Assembly: GCF_003096675.1 (NCBI RefSeq)
Contig: NZ_QEKW01000016.1
Location: 55,247 to 119,246, forward strand
Length of the DNA stretch: 64,000 nucleotides
Direction: 5' to 3'
Source of the DNA: Actinomycetospora cinnamomea
GTDB taxonomy: Bacteria > Actinomycetota > Actinomycetes > Mycobacteriales > Pseudonocardiaceae
The position numbers and the translations under genes are program-made. Under the pieces are notes generated by a model, which worked only from the letters and a program-made list of their open reading frames with translations, searched no databases and was not told the DNA's origin. How positions within the stretch are numbered: the first letter of the stretch is position 1; each line of letters starts with the position of its first letter. Shown in pieces: positions 27,415 through 36,204 of this stretch.

Positions 27415-28703
27415 CCGCCAGCCCCGCCGCCACCGCTACCGACCCGGCCACCGACCCCGCCGCGATCGTCACCGACTGCGGGCGGCGTGCCGCCGCGGCG
27501 GCCCCGCGGATGGCGGCCGCGGCCGATCACGAGGTCGCCGCCGCGCTGCGGGGGATGGCGGGGCTGCTCGCGGAGGCCGCCGACACGGTGCTCACCGCCA
27601 ACACCGCCGACGTCGAGGCGGCCGAGCGGGCGGGCACCACCGGCGCGCTCGTCGACCGCCTCCGCCTCGACCGGGCCCGTCTCGACGCGATGGCCGAGTC
27701 GCTGCTCGACCTCGCGGACGTCCCGACGCCGGTGACCGACACCGTCCTCGAGGAGCGCCCCGACGGGCTGCGCCTCATCGAGCGCCGTCGGCCGGTCGGG
27801 GTGATCGGCGCGAACTTCGAGGCCCGCCCCAACGTCGTCGTCGACGTGGCCTCGCAGCTGGTCAAGTCACGCAACGCCGGCGTGCTGCGCACGGGCGGCG
27901 CGGCGCTCGCGTCGGCGACCGCGCTGATGGAGGCGGTCGTCGCGCCCGCGCTGGCCGGGGCGGGGCTCGACCCCGACGCCGTCGTGCTCGTCACCGACCC
28001 GCGGCGCGAGTGCGCGATCGAGCTCGTGCGCCGGCCCGGGCTGATCCCGCTCGTGATCCTGCGCGGCTCCGGCGACACCACCCGTGCGCTCGGGCTCGAG
28101 GCCGCGCAGCACGGCGTGCGGACGCTCGCGCACGCCGACGGGGGCGGGGTGCTCTACGTCGACCGCGCCGCGACCGTCGAGCTGGCCCACACCCTGGTGA
28201 CCTCCTCCCTCGACCGTCTGGGGGTCTGCAACCGCCTCAACCTCCTGCTCGTCGACCGCCACCGCTGGGACGAGCTGGTGCCCGGCCTCGTCGACCTGCT
28301 CGGCGAGCGCGGCCTGCGCGCGTCCCTGCCGCCCCACGAGCACCCGCTGGGCCACGAGTGGGCGCTCGACGACGGGCACGAGGGCACGGTGACGCTCGCC
28401 CCCGCCGACGGGCCGGGCGACGCCGCGACCATCGCCAACCGCGAGACCTCCGGCCTCGCCGCCGCGATCGTCACCGCCGACGAGGCCGCCGCGCGCACCT
28501 TCCTCGACACGTACGCCGGGACCGGCGCGTTCTGGAACGCCACCACCCGCCTGCTCGACGGGGTCAAGCTCCGCCGCGTGCCGGAGACGGGCATCAACGT
28601 CGACCACGTCCCCGGCCCCCGCGGGCCCGTGGTGTTCACCGACCTGTGCCTGCGCCAGTACGTCGTCGTCCCGGCTTCGACGGCGATCGGGCACCCGGAG
28701 TAG
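27411..28703 (+). CDS. proA: Gamma-glutamyl phosphate reductase
   Basis: Reduces glutamyl 5-phosphate to the semialdehyde with NADPH. Aldehyde-dehydrogenase-like; the catalytic Cys is in [10 protein letters not shown] near residue 272, and [19 protein letters not shown] and the C-terminal [20 protein letters not shown] are conserved. Starts with GTG overlapping the proB stop. Ends 6 bases from the convergent acyl-CoA synthetase gene. Confidence 0.95.
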   Translation: MTASPAATATDPATDPAAIVTDCGRRAAAAAPRMAAAADHEVAAALRGMAGLLAEAADTVLTANTADVEAAERAGTTGALVDRLRLDRARLDAMAESLLDLADVPTPVTDTVLEERPDGLRLIERRRPVGVIGANFEARPNVVVDVASQLVKSRNAGVLRTGGAALASATALMEAVVAPALAGAGLDPDAVVLVTDPRRECAIELVRRPGLIPLVILRGSGDTTRALGLEAAQHGVRTLAHADGGGVLYVDRAATVELAHTLVTSSLDRLGVCNRLNLLLVDRHRWDELVPGLVDLLGERGLRASLPPHEHPLGHEWALDDGHEGTVTLAPADGPGDAATIANRETSGLAAAIVTADEAAARTFLDTYAGTGAFWNATTRLLDGVKLRRVPETGINVDHVPGPRGPVVFTDLCLRQYVVVPASTAIGHPE

Positions 28704-28709
28704 GTCCGC

Positions 28710-30218
28710 TCAGGACGGCACCTGGTCGCGCAGGACGCGCTTGAGCAGCTTGCCCGACTGGTTGCGGGGCAGCTCGTCGACGACGTGGATCTGCTTGGGC
28801 GTCTTGAACCCGGCGAGGTGGGCCCGCGCGTGGGCGATCAGCTCGTCCGTCGGCACGTCCGCCTTGAGCACCACGAACGCCGCCACCGCCTCGATCCAGC
28901 GCTCGTCGGGCACGCCGATCACCGCGGCCTCGGCCACGGCCCCGTGGGTGTAGAGCGCGTCCTCGACCTCGCGGGAGGCGACGAGGACCCCGCCGGTGTT
29001 GATCACGTCCTTGATCCGGTCGACGACGGTGATGTAGCCCTGATCGTCGATCCGGACGAGGTCGCCCGAGTGGAACCAGCCGTCGCGGAACGCCTCGGCG
29101 GTCTCGTCGGGCTTGTCCCAGTAGCCCTCGCAGAGCTGCGGCGAGCGATAGACGACCTCGCCGGTGCCGCCGGGCTCGACGTCCTCCCCGTGGTCGTCGA
29201 CCACCCGCAGCTCGACGAACAGCACCGGGCGCCCGCACGACTCGGGGCGCTCGTCGTGCTCCTCGGGGCGCAGCACGGTGGCCAGCGGCGCGATCTCGGA
29301 CTGGCCGAAGCAGTTGTAGACCCGCAGGCCGGGCATGTGCTCGCGCAGCCGCGCGAGGATCGGTCCCGGCATGATCGACGCGCCGTAGAACGCCTTGCGC
29401 AGGCTCGACAGGTCGCGGGTGACGAACTCGGCGTGGTTGGCCAGCGGCACCCACACCGTCGGGGCGAGGAAGAGTGCCCCGATGCGGTCGGCCTCGACGC
29501 GCCGGAGGATCTCGGTGACGTCGGGCGCCTCCATGAGGTGGTTGATCGCGCCGACCATGAGGTAGGGCATGAGGAAGACGTGCATCTGCGCCGAGTGGTA
29601 CAGCGGCATGGGGTGCAGCGGGTCGTCGTCGGCGCCCAGCTCCAGGGCGTGCACGCACGAGACGTACTCGTGGACCAGCGCGCGGTGGGTCATCATCGCG
29701 CCCTTGGGGCGTGACGTCGTCCCGGACGTGTAGAGCAGCTGGACGAGGTCGGAGTCGGTGACGGTGGCGGTCAGCTCGGGCACGTCGCCGCTGCTGGCCC
29801 GCTCGAGCAGCGAACCCGGCGCGTCGCGCAACGGCACGACCTGTTTCGGTTGCTGGGGCAGCGCGTCGACGGGGGCGGCCAGAGCCGGGTCGATCAGCAG
29901 CAGGCGGCTGCCGGACTGCTCGAGGAGGTAGCCGAGCTCCTCGCCGGTGAGCGCGTAGTTGATCGGCACGTGGATCGCGCCGAGCCGGGCGCACCCGAGG
30001 AAGGCGAGCAGGTAGGCGTCGGAGTTGCGCCCGTAGGTGGCGACGCGGTCGCCGGCGCCGACACCGAGCTCGCCGAGGTACCCCGCGGCGCGGGTGACCG
30101 CGTCGTCGAGCGCTCGGTAGGTCCAGGTGCGGTCGGCGAAGTGCAGGGCGACGCGGTCGGGGGTGCGGCGGGCGCTACGCGCCAGCACCCCGTCGACCGT
30201 GCTCGAGCGGGGGTCCAC
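28710..30218 (-). CDS. Acyl-CoA synthetase, AMP-binding (FadD-like)
   Basis: Activates a carboxylic acid, usually a fatty acid, to the acyl-CoA through an acyl-AMP. Seen: the P-loop motif LLYTSGTTSRPKGAMMTH, YNCFGQSE, the motif GWFHSGDLVRIDDQGYITVV, and the C-terminal catalytic Lys in PRNQSGKLLKRVL. 502 residues, no membrane segment. The GTG start has AGGAAGGA upstream. The MOSC gene lies upstream, 32 bp away on the same strand. Chain length cannot be read from sequence; long-chain or aromatic acids are both possible. Confidence 0.9.
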   Translation of the reverse strand: MDPRSSTVDGVLARSARRTPDRVALHFADRTWTYRALDDAVTRAAGYLGELGVGAGDRVATYGRNSDAYLLAFLGCARLGAIHVPINYALTGEELGYLLEQSGSRLLLIDPALAAPVDALPQQPKQVVPLRDAPGSLLERASSGDVPELTATVTDSDLVQLLYTSGTTSRPKGAMMTHRALVHEYVSCVHALELGADDDPLHPMPLYHSAQMHVFLMPYLMVGAINHLMEAPDVTEILRRVEADRIGALFLAPTVWVPLANHAEFVTRDLSSLRKAFYGASIMPGPILARLREHMPGLRVYNCFGQSEIAPLATVLRPEEHDERPESCGRPVLFVELRVVDDHGEDVEPGGTGEVVYRSPQLCEGYWDKPDETAEAFRDGWFHSGDLVRIDDQGYITVVDRIKDVINTGGVLVASREVEDALYTHGAVAEAAVIGVPDERWIEAVAAFVVLKADVPTDELIAHARAHLAGFKTPKQIHVVDELPRNQSGKLLKRVLRDQVPS

Positions 30219-30250
30219 GGGTGTCCTTCCTCGGGTGCGCGGGCGGCGTG

Positions 30251-31144
30251 TCAGACGTGGGCGTCGCCGACGGCGACCTCGCCGCCCGCGCTGACGTCGG
30301 CGTACACGCCGGCGCAGGCCCACATCCCGCCGACCACGTCGTGTGTGATCTGGATGCGGTTGTTCTTCGCGACCGTGCGCAGGGTGTTGCGGTCCTCGGG
30401 GAGGTCCTCCTGCGCCATCGTCGTCATGACGCAGCGCATGGTCTGGAAGGTGTAGGTCAGCCGGACGCCGTCACCCAGGGCCATCTCGCGGCCCGGCCAG
30501 TCGTTCTCGACGAACCCGGGGTCGGTGTCGGCGAGCACCACGTTCGGGCGGTAGCGGCGGGCGTCGAAATCGCTCTCGGGCGCCAGCTCCCGCAGGCGCT
30601 GCAGCGTCGACTCGGTGATCACGTGCATGGCCGCGAGGTCGTAGAACCGCCCGGGCGGGGCGAAGGCGGCGACGTCGAAGCTGCTGATCGCCTCGCCGGT
30701 GTCCTCCTGACGCGAGGTGGTGGCCTCGATGAGCTTCTCCGGGGCCAGGTCGGCGCGTTCGACACCCTCGATGTCGACCCAGAGCTCCTCGAACTTGGGG
30801 CCGTCGGGCGGTGTGGTGACGAGCCGGACCTCCCGGCCCAGCACGTCGGTCAGCGCCTGGTCGAGGTCGGGATCGTCGCTGCGTCGGGTCGACCCGTCGG
30901 GGAACGTGATGACGACCGGCGGGGCGGCCTCGCCGGGCACCGGCTCCCCGGTGTAGGCGGCCGAGAACTCCAGCAGCGTCGCCCAGCGCTTGGGCACCTT
31001 GGCGCTGGCGACGATGCCGGTCTCGACGTCGAGCACGGCGTAGGCGCGGTCGCCCACGACCCCCCGTTCATCGAGGACGGCGCGGCTCAGGGACTCCCCG
31101 AGCATCGACTTGACGGGGTAGCGGTACAGGGCGGCGATCGTCAC
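30251..31144 (-). CDS. MOSC domain protein with N-terminal beta barrel
   Basis: 297 residues. The N-terminal beta-barrel domain (YRYPVKSMLGESLSRAVLDE) precedes a MOSC core with the conserved Cys in TFQTMRCVMTTMAQ and RNTLRTVAKNNRIQ. MOSC proteins handle sulfur on molybdenum cofactor or reduce N-hydroxylated compounds (mARC/YcbX type). No partner is adjacent. Cytosolic. Confidence 0.85.
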   Translation of the reverse strand: MTIAALYRYPVKSMLGESLSRAVLDERGVVGDRAYAVLDVETGIVASAKVPKRWATLLEFSAAYTGEPVPGEAAPPVVITFPDGSTRRSDDPDLDQALTDVLGREVRLVTTPPDGPKFEELWVDIEGVERADLAPEKLIEATTSRQEDTGEAISSFDVAAFAPPGRFYDLAAMHVITESTLQRLRELAPESDFDARRYRPNVVLADTDPGFVENDWPGREMALGDGVRLTYTFQTMRCVMTTMAQEDLPEDRNTLRTVAKNNRIQITHDVVGGMWACAGVYADVSAGGEVAVGDAHV

Positions 31145-31193
31145 ACCGCACGGCTTACCACCCCGCGACCCCCGCCGGGAACCGACCGCTCGG

Positions 31194-31526
31194 TCAGGTC
31201 CCCGGGGTGTCGCGCTTCCGCTTCTCGCGCCGCATGTCGTACGCCAGCAGCGCGGTGGGGACGACCATGACGACCAGCGCGATCAGCGTGGCCGCCCAGG
31301 GTGACGGCAGCACGACGAGGAGCACGACCAGGACCACCACGACCTGGATGATCGCGTTGAAGGCGCGGGAGGAGAGCGACCCGAACCACGACCGGCGGCG
31401 GCGCATGCTCAGGCTCAGCGCGGGGTCGTCGTCGGAGAGGCGCCGCTCCAGGTCGGACAGCGCCCGCTGCTCGTGGTCCGACAGCGGCCGCGGTTCCTGG
31501 GGCTCGGGGAAGCGGGACGTCGCCAT
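31194..31526 (-). CDS. DUF3040 membrane protein
   Basis: 110 residues with the DUF3040 signature LSDHEQRALSDLERRLSDDD before two membrane segments (IIQVVVVLVVLLVVL and AATLIALVVMVVPTALLA) and a basic cytoplasmic tail. Common in actinomycetes; function unknown. Confidence 0.85.
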   Translation of the reverse strand: MATSRFPEPQEPRPLSDHEQRALSDLERRLSDDDPALSLSMRRRRSWFGSLSSRAFNAIIQVVVVLVVLLVVLPSPWAATLIALVVMVVPTALLAYDMRREKRKRDTPGT

Positions 31527-31652
31527 GCCCGGGTCCTCTCGTCGGCGGGAGGGCGCAGGGAACGCCGGGAACGGACATTCCCGGCGATTCCACCCTCGCC
31601 GACGGAGCTGAACGGACGCTGAGAGGGGATCGTGGAGCAGCTGGGTCGGTCC

Positions 31653-33269
31653 TCATCGGCCGTCGGCCGGGCGCCGGCTCCGCGCCACGCGGAGGCCGGC
31701 GATCACCGCGGCCGCTGCCAGCACGGTGCCGGCGACGACGAGGACGTAGGAACCCAGCCAGACGTGCTTGGCGAGCTCGCAGTAACCGTCGCCGAGGACG
31801 GCGAGCACGACGACCCCGAGCGCGGTGAGCGCGAGCAGACCCGCCGTGCGTGCCAGGCCGACCGCCGTGCGCAGGTCCGGCGACCCCCGCGTGCGCCGCG
31901 GCAGCACGACGGTGAGGAGGGCGGCGAGGACCGCCATCGCGAGGACGGCGGGGGGCACCCAGCGTCCCGACAGCCCGTCGAGGTAGACGAACATCGGGCC
32001 CATCGTCTGGGACCCCTCGGGCACGGGCTCCCGGCGGATCTCCCCGCTCGTGGTGCCGGGCCCGGAGGTCTCCTGGGCGAGGTAGGGGATCTGGGGACGC
32101 AGCGTCGCCACGAGCCCGCGGTGCACCATCCGCGCCAGCACCCGGGGGTGCGCGATCACCCACGCGTAGGCGTCGGCCCGCAGGTCGTCGGGGCGGGCGG
32201 CCACGGTCTCGGTCCACCGGGGCACGGTGCGGCCGCCCTCGAAGTAGAAGTGCTCGCCGGCGTGCCGCCACGCGCCCGGCGCCAGCCCCAGCCCGGCGGT
32301 CGCGGCCGGCCCGGACTCGGGCAGCACCGCGGTGAAGGCGAGGTTGTGGGCGTTCACGACGTCGTAGGCCGCCTCCTGGGCACGCATCGACGACAGCACC
32401 GGCGCAGCGGCCAGGACGACGACGGCCACGGCGGCGACGACCCCCGGCAGGCGCCGCCGCCACCCGACGCCCACGGCGACGAGCGGGCACGCGAGCGCCA
32501 CGACGACGCCCAGGGGCAGGTAGCCGGGCTTGGCGGTCACGGCGACGAGGCCGCCGACGGCGATCAGGGCGAGCCCGGTCGCGCGGGCGCCCCGATGGGT
32601 CGGGCGGGTCACGGCCACCACGAGCAGGCCCCACGCGAGCCACACGGCGCCGACCAGGCCGGCGGCCTCGCTGAAGGTCGAGACCAGGAACCGGGACCAC
32701 CACGGCACGACGAGCAGCGGGGCCAGGGGCGGCCCCACGACGGCGAGGACGCTCGCCGCGACGCGGCGCCGACGCCGGGTGCCGGAGGTGCTCGCCGCGG
32801 CCGCCAGCCCGGCACCGAGGGCGAGGAGCGTGACGTAGACGGCGGCCAGCCACTCGAGGGAGAAGCGCAGCGAGCCGTCGGGTGCGGGGGGCGTGCGGTC
32901 CAGCAGCGGTGCGACGGCGACGGTGGCCTGCAGGATCAGGCCCGCCGACGTCGTCGGGGCCTCCCGCGGGCAGGCGGGACCGCCGGTGCGGAACTCGGTG
33001 ACGGTGACACCGTGGCCCGAGGCGACACCGTCCGTCGCGTCGGGGGCGAGCTGGGCGACGCAGTACAGACGGATCCCGTCGCCGTTGTCGGCGGCACCGA
33101 TCGCGTCGCCGCCCACGAGGCCGAGGCGCAGGACGAGCGCCGCGCCCACGAGCAGGGCGGCGACGAGGGGGAGCAGCAGGCGGCGGATCCGGGGTCGACC
33201 GGCGGGCCCGTCGGGGATGGGACCGGGTGTACCGAGGACGCTCCCCGGCACCGTCGTCCCGACCGTCAT
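31653..33269 (-). CDS. Polytopic membrane protein, possible GT-C-type glycosyltransferase
   Basis: 538 residues with roughly ten or more hydrophobic segments. A DNGDGIRLYC motif follows the first segment, a pattern seen in hexosyltransferase-like membrane proteins of the WsfD kind, in which an acidic first loop can be catalytic. A large loop around residues 310-440 (EHFYFEGGRTVPRWTETVAA) is probably extracellular. No glycan-synthesis neighbours. The family assignment is tentative. Confidence 0.5.
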   Translation of the reverse strand: MTVGTTVPGSVLGTPGPIPDGPAGRPRIRRLLLPLVAALLVGAALVLRLGLVGGDAIGAADNGDGIRLYCVAQLAPDATDGVASGHGVTVTEFRTGGPACPREAPTTSAGLILQATVAVAPLLDRTPPAPDGSLRFSLEWLAAVYVTLLALGAGLAAAASTSGTRRRRRVAASVLAVVGPPLAPLLVVPWWSRFLVSTFSEAAGLVGAVWLAWGLLVVAVTRPTHRGARATGLALIAVGGLVAVTAKPGYLPLGVVVALACPLVAVGVGWRRRLPGVVAAVAVVVLAAAPVLSSMRAQEAAYDVVNAHNLAFTAVLPESGPAATAGLGLAPGAWRHAGEHFYFEGGRTVPRWTETVAARPDDLRADAYAWVIAHPRVLARMVHRGLVATLRPQIPYLAQETSGPGTTSGEIRREPVPEGSQTMGPMFVYLDGLSGRWVPPAVLAMAVLAALLTVVLPRRTRGSPDLRTAVGLARTAGLLALTALGVVVLAVLGDGYCELAKHVWLGSYVLVVAGTVLAAAAVIAGLRVARSRRPADGR

Positions 33270-33341
33270 CGTCCCCCCTGGGTCGGCAGAGGACGCCCCG
33301 ATCGGCCCCCCACCTGCGCAGCAGGATGCCAGAGGCCTCTC

Positions 33342-35510
33342 TCAGCCCGTGGTGGCCAGCACCAGCGGCAGGACGGCGGGCGCGCCGGCGCGACGCAGGA
33401 GCGCCGCGGCCACGGTGAGCGTCCAGCCCGAGTCGGCGACGTCGTCGACGAGCAGCACCGGGCCGCTGCGCGGGTCGATGCCGGGCGGGACGGACAGGCG
33501 CCGGTACACCTCGGCGAGGCGCTGGGCGGAGTTCGGGGGCTCCGGCTCGCTGTCGTCCTCCGGGTCGGTGTAGCGCGGCGGGGCGGAGTCGGCGAGGGCA
33601 CCGAGCAGCGGCAGCCGGCCGATCGACGCGATGCGCTGGGCGAAGCTCTCCACCAGCACCGGGCGTGCCCGCGACGGCAGCCACACCACCCCGGCCGGGC
33701 GCTGCGCCCAGTCCCAGCCCTTGAGCACCTCGACCGCGGCGTCGACCGCGGCGTCGGGCACGAGGTCGTCGGCGCGCAGCAGCGGGCGCAGGCGCGGACC
33801 CCAGCCGACGTCGGTGAGCCGGCCGAGCGCGCGGCCCTCCTCGGCGGCGTCCTCGGGCCTGATCTTGCCCTTGAGCGGGACGTCGAGGGCGTCCATGCCG
33901 CTGGGCCACTGCTTGCGCGGCGCGATCGGGACGCCCGGACGGTCGAGCGTCTCCTGCGCCTGCACCCGGACGTCCTCGCCCACCGTCGGGTCGTGGCGGT
34001 GGCCCGTGCAGTTGTCGCAGCGCCCGCACGGCGCAGCCCCGGGGTCGTCGAGCTGTCGGCGCAGGAACTCCATGCGGCAGCCGTCGGTGGCGATGTAGTC
34101 GAGCATCGCCTGCTGCTCGGCGCGGCGGGCCCGGGCCAGGCCGGTGTACCGCGCGCCGTCGTACTCCCAGGGCCGGCCGGTGGCCTCCCAGCCGCCCTTG
34201 ACCCGGCGCACCGCGCCATCGGTGTCGAGGACCTTGAGCATCATCTCGAGCCGGCCCCGGGACAGCTCCACCCGCGGCTCGAGCGCGGCGGTGGACATCG
34301 GGCGCCCGGCGTCGCCGAGCACGCTCAGGGCGACACGCACCTGGGGCTCGGCGGGGAAGGCCAGGGAGGCGAAGTAGGCCCAGATGTCGCGGTCCTCGGG
34401 TCCGGGCAGGAGCAGGACCTCCGCGCGTTCGACCCCGCGGCCGGCGCGCCCGATCTGCTGGTAGTAGGCGACCGGCGACTGCGGTGCGCCGAGGTGGACG
34501 ACGAAGCCCAGGTCGGGTTTGTCGAACCCCATGCCCAGCGCGCTCGTCGCGACGAGGGCCTTGACGCGGTTGGCCAGCAGGTCGTCCTCGGCGCGCTCGC
34601 GGTCGGCCGGGTCGGTCTTGCCCGTGTACGCGGCGACGGCGTGGCCGCGCTCGCGCAGGAACGCGGCGAGCTCGTCGGCCGCGGAGACCGTGAGCGTGTA
34701 GACGATGCCCGAGCCCGGGAGGTCGTCGAGGTGCTGGGCGAGCCACGCGAAACGGTCGGCGCCCTTGCCGAGCTGCAGAACACCCAGGCGCAGCGAGGCA
34801 CGGTCGAGCTCGCCGCGCAGCACCAGGGCCTCGGCGGGGTCCCAGGGTCCGGCTGCGCTGCGCTGCGCGTCCCGGCTGTGGGACACCCCCAGCTGGTCGG
34901 CCACGTCCGTCGTCACGCGGTCGTTGGCCGTCGCGGTCGTGGCGAGCACCGGGACGCCCGAGGGCAGTTCGGCGATCAACGTGCGCAGCCGCCGGTAGTC
35001 GGGACGGAAGTCGTGCCCCCAGTCCGAGATGCAGTGCGCCTCGTCGACCACGAGCATGCCCGCGGTGCGCGAGAGCTCGGGGAGCACCTGGTCGCGGAAC
35101 TCGGGGTTGTTGAGCCGCTCCGGGCTGACGAGCAGCACGTCGACCGCGCCGGCCTGGACCTGGCCGTAGACGTCCTGCCAGTCGTCGGTGTTCGCGGAGT
35201 TGACGGTGACGGCGTGGATGCCCGCCCGTCCGGCCGCCTCGATCTGGTTGCGCATGAGCGCGAGCAGCGGGCTCACGATGACCGTCGGGCCCCTGCCGCG
35301 GGCACGCAGCAGGGCGGTGGCCACGAAGTAGACCGCCGACTTGCCCCACCCCGTGCGCTGCACCACCAGCGCCCGCCGGCCCTCGGCCACCAGGGCGTGG
35401 ATCGCCGCCCACTGATCCTCGCGCAGCACGGCGTCCGGGCCGGCGAGGCGCTGCAGCGTGGCCTCGGCGTCGGCGCGCAGGTCGGTGATCGCTGTCGTCA
35501 CGCGGTCCAT
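33342..35510 (-). CDS. recQ: RecQ-family helicase with C-terminal phosphoribosyltransferase-like domain
   Basis: 722 residues. Helicase motifs: DQWAAIHAL, Walker A QRTGWGKS at 51-58, MLVVDEAHCISDWGHDFR, VLATTATAND, VALVATSALGMGFDKPD-like motif V, and QQIGRAGRG. A RecQ zinc site follows (PCGRCDNCTGH). No HRDC domain; instead the last 150 or so residues look like a ComF-type phosphoribosyltransferase with the PRPP loop VLLVDDVADSGWTL at 685-698. This helicase-PRTase fusion occurs in actinomycetes, but the job of the second domain is not known. ATG 35510. It lies 35 bp downstream of the BLUF gene on the same strand. Confidence 0.88.
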   Translation of the reverse strand: MDRVTTAITDLRADAEATLQRLAGPDAVLREDQWAAIHALVAEGRRALVVQRTGWGKSAVYFVATALLRARGRGPTVIVSPLLALMRNQIEAAGRAGIHAVTVNSANTDDWQDVYGQVQAGAVDVLLVSPERLNNPEFRDQVLPELSRTAGMLVVDEAHCISDWGHDFRPDYRRLRTLIAELPSGVPVLATTATANDRVTTDVADQLGVSHSRDAQRSAAGPWDPAEALVLRGELDRASLRLGVLQLGKGADRFAWLAQHLDDLPGSGIVYTLTVSAADELAAFLRERGHAVAAYTGKTDPADRERAEDDLLANRVKALVATSALGMGFDKPDLGFVVHLGAPQSPVAYYQQIGRAGRGVERAEVLLLPGPEDRDIWAYFASLAFPAEPQVRVALSVLGDAGRPMSTAALEPRVELSRGRLEMMLKVLDTDGAVRRVKGGWEATGRPWEYDGARYTGLARARRAEQQAMLDYIATDGCRMEFLRRQLDDPGAAPCGRCDNCTGHRHDPTVGEDVRVQAQETLDRPGVPIAPRKQWPSGMDALDVPLKGKIRPEDAAEEGRALGRLTDVGWGPRLRPLLRADDLVPDAAVDAAVEVLKGWDWAQRPAGVVWLPSRARPVLVESFAQRIASIGRLPLLGALADSAPPRYTDPEDDSEPEPPNSAQRLAEVYRRLSVPPGIDPRSGPVLLVDDVADSGWTLTVAAALLRRAGAPAVLPLVLATTG

Positions 35511-35545
35511 GGTGGACGAAGGGCCCGACAACGCACCCGGCCGGC

Positions 35546-35989
35546 TCAGACGGTGTCGGCCCCGATCACGTTCCTCATCCGCGTGAGGACCTCGATCTCG
35601 TCGACGCGCAGCGTCGCGCGGGCGGCCGGGTGGATGCGCCCGCCGACGTCGTGGAGGGGGATGTCGGCGTGACCGCTCTTCGAGACCTGGGCCATCGACC
35701 ACCGCGGGAACGCCCGGGACTCCACGGTGCCGGACTCGAGGAGCGACACCTGGTCGTGCCTGGAGTCGTCCTTGATCCGCTCGTACAGGCCGGTCACGAT
35801 CGCCTCGTCGCCCTCGAGGGCCTGGACGAAGTAGTGGTCGGTGATGAGCAGCGCGCCGGTCACGCCCGCCTTCTTGTTGTTCGCCCGGGAGACGTCGAAG
35901 ATCCTGGCGAGCGCCGTCTCCCGGTCCGCCGTGGGGATCCGGCTGTGGCTGCTGTAGATCAGCCGGAACGTGGTGCCTGCGTCGGACAT
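35546..35989 (-). CDS. BLUF domain blue-light sensor protein
   Basis: 147 residues; the BLUF domain covers about 7-105. FAD-site residues by comparison with AppA/PixD: Tyr12 (RLIYSS), Asn37/Asn38 (NNKKAGVTGALL), Gln56 (FVQALEG), Trp97 and Met99 (RWSMA). All residues for the light-driven hydrogen-bond switch are present. The C-terminal 40 residues form a short extension with no output domain, so it probably acts on a partner. GGAGGT precedes the ATG. The recQ gene starts 35 bp downstream, so the two may be co-transcribed. A TAGTTT box on the minus strand (36051-36056) is a possible -10. Confidence 0.9.
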   Translation of the reverse strand: MSDAGTTFRLIYSSHSRIPTADRETALARIFDVSRANNKKAGVTGALLITDHYFVQALEGDEAIVTGLYERIKDDSRHDQVSLLESGTVESRAFPRWSMAQVSKSGHADIPLHDVGGRIHPAARATLRVDEIEVLTRMRNVIGADTV

Positions 35990-36204
35990 GTGCCCACCTC
36001 CACGCTGAGTGCCCTGGCGCACCCGCCCGCCGGCCGCGCGAGGGTCCACGAAACTAGTGCGTGCACGCGCATGAACACCATGCTCGGCCGCGCTCCGGAG
36101 GCGCTCGCGGGCGTGGCGCGGGCCGGGTCGCCGGATGCGGTCCAGCCGGCCGCAGGAGGGGGCCGTGCCGACCCGAGGGTCCCGCCCGCGAGCGAGCGCG
36201 GTGC

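Noticed and set aside
31141..35412. Long minus-strand frame overlapping the recQ and membrane protein genes in another frame
   Set aside because: The recQ helicase motifs lie in a different frame of the same strand; this frame is Arg/Pro-rich and has no family signature.
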